A DNA stretch of 16,386 nucleotides. Origin: Chitinophagales bacterium. GTDB taxonomy: Bacteria > Bacteroidota > Bacteroidia > Chitinophagales > Saprospiraceae. Below, one piece after another: positions 5,677-12,850 of the stretch (position 1 is its first letter; each line of letters begins with the position of its first letter). The notes under the pieces are model-generated. The model did not search any database, was not told the DNA's origin, and was given only the letters and a program-made list of their open reading frames with translations. The stretch covers positions 1-16,386 of the forward strand of contig JAAFHO010000048.1 of assembly GCA_013297575.1 (NCBI GenBank), given 5' to 3'. The translations under genes and the position numbers were made by a program.

Positions 5677-6447
5677 ATGGCCACCACTACTGCATACGTC
5701 AAAACCGCTACCACTCCTGCGGGTGTAGCAACCATCACTTTTTACCATCCTAACCATAATAGTTTGCCAAGCGGCTTATTGGCCGAATTAATTGCGGCAT
5801 TTGAGGTACTGAGTACTGATAATGCCGTAAAGGTGATTGTTTTACAAAGTGCCGAGCACAATACTTTTTGTGCAGGTGCGAGTTTTGATGAATTAACAGC
5901 GATTATCGACTTTGATACGAGTCTTCACTTTTTTAATGGATTTGGAGGCGTTATTAATGCCATGCGCCAATGTTCCAAAATAATTATAGGGCGGGTACAT
6001 GGAAAAGCTGTCGGCGGCGGTGTTGGTTTGGCTGCTGCTACTGATTATTGTATGGCCTCTAAATTTGCTTCCGTTCGGTTGAGCGAATTAGCCGTAGGTT
6101 TTGGTCCATTTGTGATTGGGCCTGCGGTGGAGCGCAAGGTAGGTTTGGCGGCATTTTCACAAATGGCCCTCAATCCATCTGAATGGCAAACCGCTGCTTG
6201 GGCCAAAGAAAAGGGGCTGTTTCAAGAATCTTTTGAAACGGTAGAGCAGTTAGATGCGTATTTGGCGCATTTTACGGAAAAACTTTGCGGTTATGCACCC
6301 GAAGCACTCACCGCACTCAAAAAAATATTTTGGCAAGGCACCGAACATTGGGATACGTTATTGCCCGAACGTGCGGCCATAAGTGGCAGGCTCGCTTTAT
6401 CAGATTTTACAAAAAAAGCAATAGCCGATTTTAAGAAAGGGGCTTAA
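5677..6447 (+). CDS. Enoyl-CoA hydratase/isomerase (crotonase) family protein
   Basis: The 256-residue protein is a single crotonase domain. The oxyanion-hole regions are AEHNTFCAGASFDEL (residues 59-73) and VHGKAVGGGVGLAAATDYC (107-125). The second catalytic glutamate of hydratases is present at Glu137 (VRLSELAVGFGP). The first one, normally in GGGxE, is a glycine here (GGGVG), so only one of the two acid/base glutamates is present. Family members of this kind include enoyl-CoA isomerases and hydratase-like enzymes of acyl-CoA or branched-chain amino acid breakdown. The reaction cannot be fixed from the sequence. It acts on CoA esters in the cytosol, probably as a trimer. Monocistronic, it converges on the glucosaminidase gene with only 7 bases between stop codons and no terminator hairpin. 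Confidence 0.87.
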   Translation: MATTTAYVKTATTPAGVATITFYHPNHNSLPSGLLAELIAAFEVLSTDNAVKVIVLQSAEHNTFCAGASFDELTAIIDFDTSLHFFNGFGGVINAMRQCSKIIIGRVHGKAVGGGVGLAAATDYCMASKFASVRLSELAVGFGPFVIGPAVERKVGLAAFSQMALNPSEWQTAAWAKEKGLFQESFETVEQLDAYLAHFTEKLCGYAPEALTALKKIFWQGTEHWDTLLPERAAISGRLALSDFTKKAIADFKKGA

Positions 6448-6454
6448 GCAATAA

Positions 6455-7819
6455 CTACTTTACGCGGAGTCTTTGCCCGATTTGGATAGTATCGTTAGGT
6501 ATATTATTCAATTTTCGTAAATCGGCTAAACCAACGCCAAATTTTCTACAGATATTCATCAAAGTATCGCCTTTTTCAACTTCATGGAATATAAGGCTGC
6601 CCATAGTGCGTTCTTCTTTATAATTGGCTTCGGTGATAGGTTGCTCGATTACTGGTGTTGAATCAGCAATTTTTGCGATTTTATAACTAGATGCGGCATT
6701 AAAATTGAATGGATTATCCAAAATGCGGTTCAACTGCGCTGAATTACGGCTATTTATGGGGTAATCACTTTGAATTGGCCTCATAGGAGGTTTTTTATTG
6801 CGTGGTTTCAAAGCGACTGGGCTAGTTATTTTGGATGTAGCAACGGCCATTTTTTCTTTAGCCAACCGCTGCCCTTGAAGGCGTACTTTTGCTTTGAGTG
6901 CGGGTTCTTGGCTAGTAGTAACACCGTTTATTTGCCTCAAAGCAGTTGATTTAACACCGAATAATTGACTAATTTCGAACATTGATTTACCTTCTTGCGA
7001 AAAATAAAATTCAAGTTCAGTGGCTTCCCAGCGTGCCTTTTTTTCGGCTAAGTAAATGGGTGTCCCGTGAATTAAACTTTCATCTTTATCCCAATGGTTT
7101 TCATTATATTCTGATACTTTTGTTGCATTGAGACCATACGCAGCTGCGATTGCTCCCAACGTTTCGCCTTCTACTGCGCGCACCATATTTACACCATTGA
7201 CCGTCACCATTCTATTTTTAGGACTCATCTTGTGGCGTTCATCCCAAGCGCGATAATCTAATTCGTGTAAGCGATAACGCTCTATATGTTCAATCAATCG
7301 AGCGGAATAATGTCCTACGGGTGAGTAGCCACTTGCTTGCAAACTAGTACTCCAAATTACATAGTCGAGGGGATCAAGTAGGAATAAACTGCCGTATCGG
7401 TTATGCTTCTGCGGATCGCGCAAAAAGTCGCTATGATCTGCAAAGTTATCTGCGGGGTCGGAATAGGAGCGGAAACATGATTTGATTGGGTTGCCTTTTT
7501 TATCAAACTCGTCGTCGTGCTTATATGCTTTTTCTCCGTCCCATAAGTCGCCACATTTCATTCCGAAATGATTATTGGCTGTTTTGGCCAGGAAACTAGT
7601 ACCCGAAGCAGTTTCTAATAAACCTTGCGCGAGTGTAATACTAGCTGGAATACCACTTTTATACATTTCAAGCACCGCCAAGTCCTTGAAGGCATTGATG
7701 TAGGCTATTCTTTGTTGATCCAGTGAATCCATCCTTCCTTGCGTCACTTTTTGTGCAAGTAAAGAGGTAGTTAAAAAGAGTAAAAATAAAAAAATTAACG
7801 TTGATTTTATATGTTTCAT
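6455..7819 (-). CDS. Secreted glucosaminidase (GH73-type) with LysM repeats
   Basis: The 454-residue protein begins with a signal peptide (MKHIKSTLIFLFLLFLTTSL, then LAQ). Residues about 33-190 form a mannosyl-glycoprotein endo-beta-N-acetylglucosaminidase-like domain: IPASITLAQGLLETASGTS with probable catalytic Glu69, NNHFGMKC, and the closing WSTSLQASGYSPVGHYSARL. It should cleave N-acetylglucosaminyl bonds in peptidoglycan. Three LysM-like modules follow: about 212-257 and 271-315 (both divergent), and a clear one at 411-454 (FHEVEKGDTLMNICRKFGV). A low-complexity basic/proline linker (about 316-405) separates the second and third. The same glucosaminidase plus LysM layout is common in Bacteroidota. 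A TTG at 7834 in frame would add five residues, and the ATG at 7819, directly before the signal peptide, is preferred. Confidence 0.92.
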   Translation of the reverse strand: MKHIKSTLIFLFLLFLTTSLLAQKVTQGRMDSLDQQRIAYINAFKDLAVLEMYKSGIPASITLAQGLLETASGTSFLAKTANNHFGMKCGDLWDGEKAYKHDDEFDKKGNPIKSCFRSYSDPADNFADHSDFLRDPQKHNRYGSLFLLDPLDYVIWSTSLQASGYSPVGHYSARLIEHIERYRLHELDYRAWDERHKMSPKNRMVTVNGVNMVRAVEGETLGAIAAAYGLNATKVSEYNENHWDKDESLIHGTPIYLAEKKARWEATELEFYFSQEGKSMFEISQLFGVKSTALRQINGVTTSQEPALKAKVRLQGQRLAKEKMAVATSKITSPVALKPRNKKPPMRPIQSDYPINSRNSAQLNRILDNPFNFNAASSYKIAKIADSTPVIEQPITEANYKEERTMGSLIFHEVEKGDTLMNICRKFGVGLADLRKLNNIPNDTIQIGQRLRVK

Positions 7820-7901
7820 GCGATATGTGTTCAAAACAAAATGAATAGACGGACGAAGTACGATGGAGTAACTACATTATATGTAATTTAAAGCGACAAA
7901 A

Positions 7902-7932
7902 TTGTGTATTAACTACAAAGGTACGACCTTTG
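7902..7932 (+). promoter_or_regulatory. Promoter for the exported protein gene (7955)
   Basis: TTG at 7902-7904 is followed after 20 bases by GACCTTTG (7925-7932), one mismatch from TAnnTTTG. The ATG at 7955 is 22 bases further on. It overlaps the oppositely directed promoter of the glucosaminidase gene. Confidence 0.45.
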
Positions 7933-7945
7933 CGCATTCAGCAAA
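7916..7945 (-). promoter_or_regulatory. Promoter of the glucosaminidase gene
   Basis: On the minus strand TTTG (7945-7942), an 18-base spacer and TACCTTTG (7923-7916) give one of the best matches to the Bacteroidota promoter in this window. The leader to the ATG at 7819 would be about 90 nt. Its -7 box and that of the opposite promoter form the inverted repeat CAAAGGT-ACG-ACCTTTG. Confidence 0.65.
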
Positions 7946-7954
7946 TAAAAGCAG

Positions 7955-8608
7955 ATGCGTTTAATCTACATAGTTTTATTTTTTAACATTATTTCATGGG
8001 AAGTGGGAAGTCAGGCAACGCTAATTAGTACGTTCCCAACAGATACCTTTGATTTGTCGTGCAGTACTTGTACTACAAAAATAAGGGCGATGGCCATAGC
8101 AAGGGGGCAACAGAGTATCCCCATTAATTTAGACAAACCCATCAAAGTTAACCTTTTACATTGGAAATACTATGATGATATTTCTAAAGAAGATGTGACC
8201 ATGGAGGAGCGGCCCAGTTGGACAGAGGGTACGCAGTTATTGGATCTTATTGAAGTAGAAGAACCTATATCTTTTCATATTAACTTGGAGATGATAGATT
8301 CGAGCAATAACAAACCATACCGTATTTTTTTGGTCATATCTGGTATTACGCCCAAAAACCTGCGTTCCATTCCTCTTGAAACCACCTTTGATGCGGATAC
8401 TTATGCTATTTTTAGGTTTTCTGCAATTGTACAAGTAGGTAATACAGAAAACCAAGAAAAAGAGACCTATGATTGTATCGAAGGCAATTGTATACTAGAA
8501 AAATTAGATACAAAAGCGGGGCAAATGAGGGGTTATTTTAATTTTATTGGGAGCAGGATTGGCATTGAAAAAAAGATTTTATTTACGAATGGCCAATTGA
8601 AACAATAA
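7955..8608 (+). CDS. Predicted exported protein, 217 aa, unknown function
   Basis: I do not recognise this protein. The first 20 residues (MRLIYIVLFFNIISWEVGSQ) look like a signal peptide without a lipobox cysteine. The rest has the alternating pattern of a beta-rich domain (residues 85-165, for example PISFHINLEMIDSS and YRIFLVISGITPKNL). It carries two closely spaced cysteine pairs, Cys36/Cys39 (DLSCSTCTT) and Cys174/Cys179 (YDCIEGNCILEKL). These could form disulfides in the periplasm or bind a metal or haem-free cofactor. A CxxCH haem motif is absent because Thr follows Cys39. The gene is divergent from the glucosaminidase, with overlapping promoters, and converges on the exonuclease gene with 15 bases between. 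Coding confidence comes from its length, signal sequence and promoter. Confidence 0.65.
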   Translation: MRLIYIVLFFNIISWEVGSQATLISTFPTDTFDLSCSTCTTKIRAMAIARGQQSIPINLDKPIKVNLLHWKYYDDISKEDVTMEERPSWTEGTQLLDLIEVEEPISFHINLEMIDSSNNKPYRIFLVISGITPKNLRSIPLETTFDADTYAIFRFSAIVQVGNTENQEKETYDCIEGNCILEKLDTKAGQMRGYFNFIGSRIGIEKKILFTNGQLKQ

Positions 8609-8623
8609 TCCATTATTTCACGG

Positions 8624-9397
8624 CTAATCCAATGCATATTCTGCCCAAACTGGGCAGTGGTCTGAGTGTACCACATCGTTCAATTGCATAGCGCCCTTTA
8701 GGCTTTCTGCTATTTTCCCAGTAACACATTGGTAATCAATACGCCAACCCTTATTGTTTGCCCGCGAGTTAAATCTAGCGCTCCACCAACTGTATTGTTG
8801 CAGTTCGGGATGTACTGTTCTAAAGGCATCGGTAAAGCCACCTTCTTCTAACCATTTTGTCATCCATGCGCGTTCTTCGGGTAGAAACCCGGATGATTTC
8901 TTATTTCCTTTTGGATCGTGGATATCTATTTCTTTGTGGGCAATATTGTAATCGCCTAAGATAATCAAATTAGGGCGTGTCCTTTTCAGTTCAGTCGCCC
9001 AATCAAAGAAATCCTCTAAAAACGTCATTTTAAATGCTTGACGCTCATCACCCGATGTTCCAGAGGGGAAATAGCAATTCAGCAGCGTGTAGTCGCCAAA
9101 ATCGGTGCGAAGGATACGCCCTTCTCTATCGTAGGCTTCAATACCACAGCCTTCGACTACCGTGTCTGGTTTTTGTTTTGAGAAAGTAGCCACGCCGGAA
9201 TATCCTTTTTTCTCAGCGGAAAACCAGTTGAGGTGGTAGCCCAAAGCTTCCAAAGGTGTGGTATCTACATCGCTGAGAAGTGCTTTTGTTTCTTGCAGGC
9301 AAATAATATCGGGATTGGCTTGCGCCAGCCATTCGTAAAAGCCTTTTTTGATTGCGGCACGAATACCGTTTACATTGTATGAGATAATAGATGTCAT
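8624..9397 (-). CDS. xth: Exodeoxyribonuclease III (AP endonuclease)
   Basis: This is a full-length 257-residue enzyme of the ExoIII/APE1 family (exonuclease-endonuclease-phosphatase fold). It cleaves DNA at abasic sites and removes 3' nucleotides and blocking groups in base excision repair. The active-site motifs are intact: ISYNVNGIRAA (Asn8), LQETK (metal-binding Glu36), CYFPSG (Tyr109), LGDYNIAH (Asp149, Asn151), SGFLPEERAW, RIDYQ (Asp221), and the C-terminal SDHCPV with Asp246 and catalytic His247. It is the last gene of a three-gene minus-strand operon and starts 3 bases after the stop codon of the membrane glycosyltransferase gene. No promoter is seen directly before it. The link to the upstream genes seems to be shared transcription rather than shared function. 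Confidence 0.95.
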   Translation of the reverse strand: MTSIISYNVNGIRAAIKKGFYEWLAQANPDIICLQETKALLSDVDTTPLEALGYHLNWFSAEKKGYSGVATFSKQKPDTVVEGCGIEAYDREGRILRTDFGDYTLLNCYFPSGTSGDERQAFKMTFLEDFFDWATELKRTRPNLIILGDYNIAHKEIDIHDPKGNKKSSGFLPEERAWMTKWLEEGGFTDAFRTVHPELQQYSWWSARFNSRANNKGWRIDYQCVTGKIAESLKGAMQLNDVVHSDHCPVWAEYALD

Positions 9398-9400
9398 AAT

Positions 9401-10864
9401 TTATTGTTTTTTGCGCCTGAGTAACACTTGTATATGTCCATCCAATAAATGATCTATTTCATGGGTATCGCTGTATTGTTTAGCTTCTTCTTGTGATTCT
9501 GCCAAATAAAATTCAGTATCCCTTGGATAGGTTCGATTAGGATGCCAATCGGATAAATGTATGTGTTCTTGATGGTTGGGGGTGCTTTCTTTGATATGGA
9601 ATGTAAAAGAATTGTACATCGTCCAATAGGTGTCTAGTGTAATTGGGCTATTTCGTTGTTCTTCCCTGTAAATTTGCTCTAAATGCTCTATTACAAGGAA
9701 TGTTGACGAGTCAAACCACCATTCACGGGACGAATGTATATTCATATTGTTTGCCATGTTCACGGCGGCAAACACCATTAAAAGTGCGATATATATCTTC
9801 GCCACCCATTGTTTTTTTTCCCATAACCAATAGGCAACTACAATTAATTGCAACGCAAAAAGGGTGTAAAAAAACAAGGCTGTCCGAGGATTTAAAAAAG
9901 GTATTTTTAAAAAGTAAAACTGCGTTACATTATAAGTTACTGCGCCTAAAAAGATCAGGGAAAGCCAAATACTTGTTGAAACAGCCCAATTGTTTTTTTT
10001 CCAAACGACCATTGCTGTTATCACGGATCCAATACTAAAAAGTAATATCATCCAAGACAGTATAGTGGCCGATGCTTCGCCTAGGTACTCCTGCCCATAA
10101 GTAGATGCCTTAACCAAAGGGAGGAGTGTTTCCTGGTAAAAACCATTATTACCCCAAAATTGAAATTCATTGTCAGCCTGCATTTTTACGATAGGCTGAT
10201 AGCAAAAAAAAGCAATAATACCGATACCCATCAAAACTACCGCTATATCGCGCCCAAAATACACCCTATTGTTTTTCCAAGAACTCAACAACATCAGCAG
10301 AACAAAAGGAATCGCGTAATTGAGTAGGGTAAAATTACTTTCTGCAGATAAAAAAGCCCAAAAGAGGCTAAAAACTAAAGAACGTAGTGTGGGAATTTTG
10401 TTATACTCTAATGCAAATGCTATGGAAGCCAACATACACCCGATGGACAAGCTATAACCACGCGCCAAAGCAAAAAACTCTACGACAAAAGGGTTGCACA
10501 ATAAAATAGTAACTATAAACAAGCGTAGCCAAAAGGAATCACTCATTACAGCAATTTTGCGTGCTGCCCATAAGTAGAGTATTCCTCCAAGTATTGCGGG
10601 AAGCCGGACAATCACGTGGTGAACCCCAAATAGCCAAGTTGTAAAATTGACGAGTAAGGTATTCAATACATGGTTATTAGGGACAGCAGATTTTTTATAA
10701 AAAATAATATCCCAAATATTTCTGTTGGTATGGGTAATAACGGTTGAGACCTCATCAATAGTGATCGGTACGCACTTTGCCCTCGCAAATAGGTAAGCGA
10801 CAAAAAAGAGTGAAATCGTCGAAAAAAACAACGAATCAAGGGTTTCTTTTCGAAAAAAGCCCAT
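9401..10864 (-). CDS. Membrane glycosyltransferase-like protein, GT-C fold (GT39/ArnT-like)
   Basis: The 487-residue integral membrane protein has roughly ten hydrophobic helices between residues 10 and 372, then a soluble C-terminal tail of about 110 residues. It shows the layout of GT-C transferases using lipid-linked sugar donors. An acidic pair, Asp37-Glu38 (PITIDEVSTV), lies in the first large external loop. The motif NNHVLNTLLVNFTTWLFG (63-80) is followed by VIVRLPAILGG with Arg87 and Pro89. Next come ALARGYSLS (Arg135-Gly-Tyr) and, later, NPRTALFFY. Dolichyl/undecaprenyl-phosphate-mannose transferases and ArnT share these features. The sugar and acceptor are not evident. Being next to no polysaccharide cluster, it may glycosylate an envelope protein or lipid (inference). 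It starts 3 bases after the VOC gene and ends 3 bases before xth. Confidence 0.78.
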   Translation of the reverse strand: MGFFRKETLDSLFFSTISLFFVAYLFARAKCVPITIDEVSTVITHTNRNIWDIIFYKKSAVPNNHVLNTLLVNFTTWLFGVHHVIVRLPAILGGILYLWAARKIAVMSDSFWLRLFIVTILLCNPFVVEFFALARGYSLSIGCMLASIAFALEYNKIPTLRSLVFSLFWAFLSAESNFTLLNYAIPFVLLMLLSSWKNNRVYFGRDIAVVLMGIGIIAFFCYQPIVKMQADNEFQFWGNNGFYQETLLPLVKASTYGQEYLGEASATILSWMILLFSIGSVITAMVVWKKNNWAVSTSIWLSLIFLGAVTYNVTQFYFLKIPFLNPRTALFFYTLFALQLIVVAYWLWEKKQWVAKIYIALLMVFAAVNMANNMNIHSSREWWFDSSTFLVIEHLEQIYREEQRNSPITLDTYWTMYNSFTFHIKESTPNHQEHIHLSDWHPNRTYPRDTEFYLAESQEEAKQYSDTHEIDHLLDGHIQVLLRRKKQ

Positions 10865-10867
10865 ATT

Positions 10868-11929
10868 TTAATCTAATTTCTTTCTACCCAAGCCCAACGC
10901 TTTAAGCATGAATCGTGGAAGCGATTTGGCAGGATTAGAGCGTTTCCGAAGATCAAGATACCAGCCTATTTTTTTGATAATTGGAATTTTATGTGTTTCC
11001 ACAAATTCAATTAAAGTACCGTCGGGGTCTTCGACATACGAAAAATATCCGGCGGCTTCGCCCATATCGAAAGAGCCACTTGAATCAACAGTAAAAGGAT
11101 GGCCTTTGGCAGCGCAAATCGTTTTAAGTTCGGCCATGCCCGTTATATCAAAACAGAGGTGAATATAGCCTAAATCACCCCAAAAGCGGTTTTCAAAAAT
11201 TGGACGCGGCGTACGATCCATGGTTTGTACTAGTTCTATTTCAGTAGCACCCAATAAGCGACTAAACGGCCCTTTGCGCACTTCGCTATGTTGCAACAAA
11301 CAACGCCTAAACTGTCCAAAGCCGCCATCTGTGCCATGTAAATCTTCAAAATCGCCAGTTTGATCATATACAACGGTGTCGTAGCCCAAAATATCAGCGT
11401 AAAATTTTTTGGATTTTTCTATATCGGATACTCCAATTACAGCACCATAAACACCACCCGAATAATGGTTTAAGGAGGCAGCAAACCAATCGCTGGCCTC
11501 TACAATTTCGAAAGGGTTGTTATAAGGGTCTTTTACAAAAAAGTGCATTTTGCCATCGGGGCGTGCAGCGGGATTGGTGAGTATATTTACTCCCTTTTTG
11601 CGGAGAAAATGAAAGGACTCCTCTACATTTTTGGATTTAATTTTGCAAATACCAATACCAATATCGCCTAAAAGTGGTTGGAAGGCAGGTGGTTGTGGCA
11701 TCCTGCTCGTGTATTGCCATATTTCCATGCCGCCACCGCCCTGCATATTGAGTGCGAGTATTGCGTGCCGATCGCGGGGTTCGCCACCAGTATATGGTAG
11801 CATCAAACCAGCAGTAGCGGCTTCTTCAAAAATAGGGACATCCATCCCAAAATGAATATTATACCATTCAAACGCCTCTTGTACATGGGTAACACCTATA
11901 CCCATTTGCTGTATTCCAGAAATAAACAT
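10868..11929 (-). CDS. Double-domain VOC (glyoxalase/dioxygenase superfamily) protein
   Basis: The 353-residue protein contains two vicinal-oxygen-chelate units. The first covers residues 1-146 (MGIGVTHVQEAFEWYNIHFG, MEIWQYTSR, DPYNNPFEIVEAS). The second covers about 160-312 (GAVIGVSDIEKSKKFYADIL, ATEIELVQT, IHLCFDI, DPDGTLIEFVET). In the second unit Glu232, His257 and Glu308 sit where VOC metal ligands normally lie, while the first-strand ligand position has a valine. Metal use is therefore uncertain. A basic tail of about 40 residues (DLRKRSNPAKSLPRF, then GLGRKK) follows. The family covers glyoxalases, extradiol dioxygenases, epimerases and resistance proteins, and I cannot choose among these. 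It is the first gene of the operon with the GT-C protein and xth, with its own -7 box at 11963-11956. Confidence 0.85.
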   Translation of the reverse strand: MFISGIQQMGIGVTHVQEAFEWYNIHFGMDVPIFEEAATAGLMLPYTGGEPRDRHAILALNMQGGGGMEIWQYTSRMPQPPAFQPLLGDIGIGICKIKSKNVEESFHFLRKKGVNILTNPAARPDGKMHFFVKDPYNNPFEIVEASDWFAASLNHYSGGVYGAVIGVSDIEKSKKFYADILGYDTVVYDQTGDFEDLHGTDGGFGQFRRCLLQHSEVRKGPFSRLLGATEIELVQTMDRTPRPIFENRFWGDLGYIHLCFDITGMAELKTICAAKGHPFTVDSSGSFDMGEAAGYFSYVEDPDGTLIEFVETHKIPIIKKIGWYLDLRKRSNPAKSLPRFMLKALGLGRKKLD

Positions 11930-11955
11930 ACCAATAATTTAAAGAAAATAGGTGG

Positions 11956-11963
11956 CAAAGGTA
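11956..11963 (-). promoter_or_regulatory. -7 box for the VOC / GT-C / xth operon
   Basis: TACCTTTG on the minus strand is a full match to TAnnTTTG, 26 bases before the ATG at 11929. It lies within the 44-base gap after the lipoprotein gene, so the operon can be transcribed separately. I find no clear -33 partner. Confidence 0.55.
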
Positions 11964-11973
11964 ATCAAATAGT

Positions 11974-12654
11974 CTATTGCACCACGTTTAAAGTATCGGT
12001 TTGAGAATAAAACTCCATAATGGTTTGGGTACTCACATTACCCACTTCAGAGCGGGTAAGTTTTTTGCGTACCACATACAATGTCCATACTCCTGGCGAG
12101 AGCTCTTTCATTTTTCCTGCGGGAAACTCAATTTTAGGGAATGTACCTTGTATATATAATTCCATAGGCACAGTACGGTTTTCTTTGGCATTTTCCCAAA
12201 TCAAAACTAAAGACTCTCCTTTTTCGAGTCCATTATTTTCCCAAGTAAGTGTAGCAGGCTTGCTGGCAGAAATAGTCTTTTGACCAAAGCTAAACTTTTT
12301 GATGCTGTTCATTTTTACTGAAAGTGCCATTGGTGCTCGGTCTATGCCTTCCCAAGTAAACTTATGGTCTTCCATATACGCGCCAGGAAAATCCTTGAAG
12401 TAAGTAAGTCCTTGGTTTGGGATTAAATTCATCAGCGTACCTTGATAAAGAATGCCATTGGGCACTTCGATCGGGTGGCTGGTGGAATCTGGATGTACCT
12501 TAGTACTCATGGTGGCTTCTGCGCGAACACGACCTTCTGATTCCAATACGCGGATATAACAGGAAAGGCTATGCTTTTCAGTGGCCTTTGGGTTTTTTGT
12601 TTGGCAAGCAGTGATGCCTAAAATAGTCAATACTAAAAAAAAGAAAATTCTCAT
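11974..12654 (-). CDS. Predicted lipoprotein, 226 aa, unknown function
   Basis: I do not recognise a family. From the ATG at 12654 the protein starts with a short lipoprotein signal (MRIFFFLVLTILGITACQ) with lipobox ITAC and Cys17. The mature part looks beta-rich. Residues about 30-105 include SCYIRVLESEGRVRAEATMS and NGILYQGTLMNL. The remainder contains repeated beta-sandwich-like strands (PATLTWENNG, SLVLIWENAKENRTV, GVWTLYVVRKKLTR), reminiscent of an immunoglobulin-like fold, which is inference. The frame continues upstream to a TTG at 12720, but those 22 residues are basic, precede the signal and overlap the inverted repeat, so they are not used. It lies 44 bases upstream of the VOC operon, on the same strand but with a separate promoter between. 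A surface or periplasmic role is likely. Confidence 0.75.
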   Translation of the reverse strand: MRIFFFLVLTILGITACQTKNPKATEKHSLSCYIRVLESEGRVRAEATMSTKVHPDSTSHPIEVPNGILYQGTLMNLIPNQGLTYFKDFPGAYMEDHKFTWEGIDRAPMALSVKMNSIKKFSFGQKTISASKPATLTWENNGLEKGESLVLIWENAKENRTVPMELYIQGTFPKIEFPAGKMKELSPGVWTLYVVRKKLTRSEVGNVSTQTIMEFYSQTDTLNVVQ

Positions 12655-12670
12655 GCGAACGAATAAATAC

Positions 12671-12722
12671 CTTTGCAGCGGAAAAGGACGGTGAATATGC
12701 TTTGTCCTAGTCCGCTGCAAAG
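12671..12722. repeat. Perfect 12-bp inverted repeat in the lipoprotein leader
   Basis: CTTTGCAGCGGA (12671-12682) and TCCGCTGCAAAG (12711-12722) are exact inverted copies separated by 28 bases. An inner pair, AGGAC (12685-12689) with GTCCT (12704-12708), extends the structure. Each arm carries CTTTG as part of a -7-like box facing inward: TACCTTTG at 12668-12675 on the plus strand and GAACTTTG at 12725-12718 on the minus strand. The left arm ends 16 bases before the lipoprotein start. It could be an mRNA hairpin or the binding site of a dimeric regulator. Confidence 0.75.
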
Positions 12723-12833
12723 TTCCGACGGATAATTGGATTTTTTATAATTGTTCACGAAACGATTGGACGCATTCAGTCATTCAAATGGTGCATTCAC
12801 ACAATTGTACCACACGTTATATTTAATAGGTTA

Positions 12834-12841
12834 TACTTTTG
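12834..12841 (+). promoter_or_regulatory. -7 box for the hydroxyacid dehydrogenase gene
   Basis: TACTTTTG matches TAnnTTTG. It ends directly before the ATG at 12842 and overlaps a TTG at 12839, so both would precede the transcript or sit at its first bases. The ATG at 12851 then becomes the best start, with a leader of only a few nucleotides. A TTG 26 bases upstream (12805-12807) is a loose -33 candidate. Confidence 0.55.
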
Positions 12842-12850
12842 ATGCATAAA

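Noticed and set aside
5577..5738. N-terminal extension of the LpxD-like frame with a hydrophobic stretch
   Set aside because: The extra 54 residues overlap the crotonase start and the promoter boxes, lie upstream of the likely transcript start and do not resemble LpxD. The family-like protein begins at MKFPHPIPVQ.
12655..12720. Longer start for the second lipoprotein
   Set aside because: It needs a TTG start, adds a basic segment before the signal peptide and runs through the inverted repeat. MRIFFFLVLT is a normal lipoprotein start.
12671..12722. Invertible (phase-variable) promoter of the Bacteroides type
   Set aside because: The segment between arms is only 28 bases, much shorter than known invertible promoters. 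The promoter-like boxes lie in the arms rather than in the spacer, and no invertase gene is nearby.
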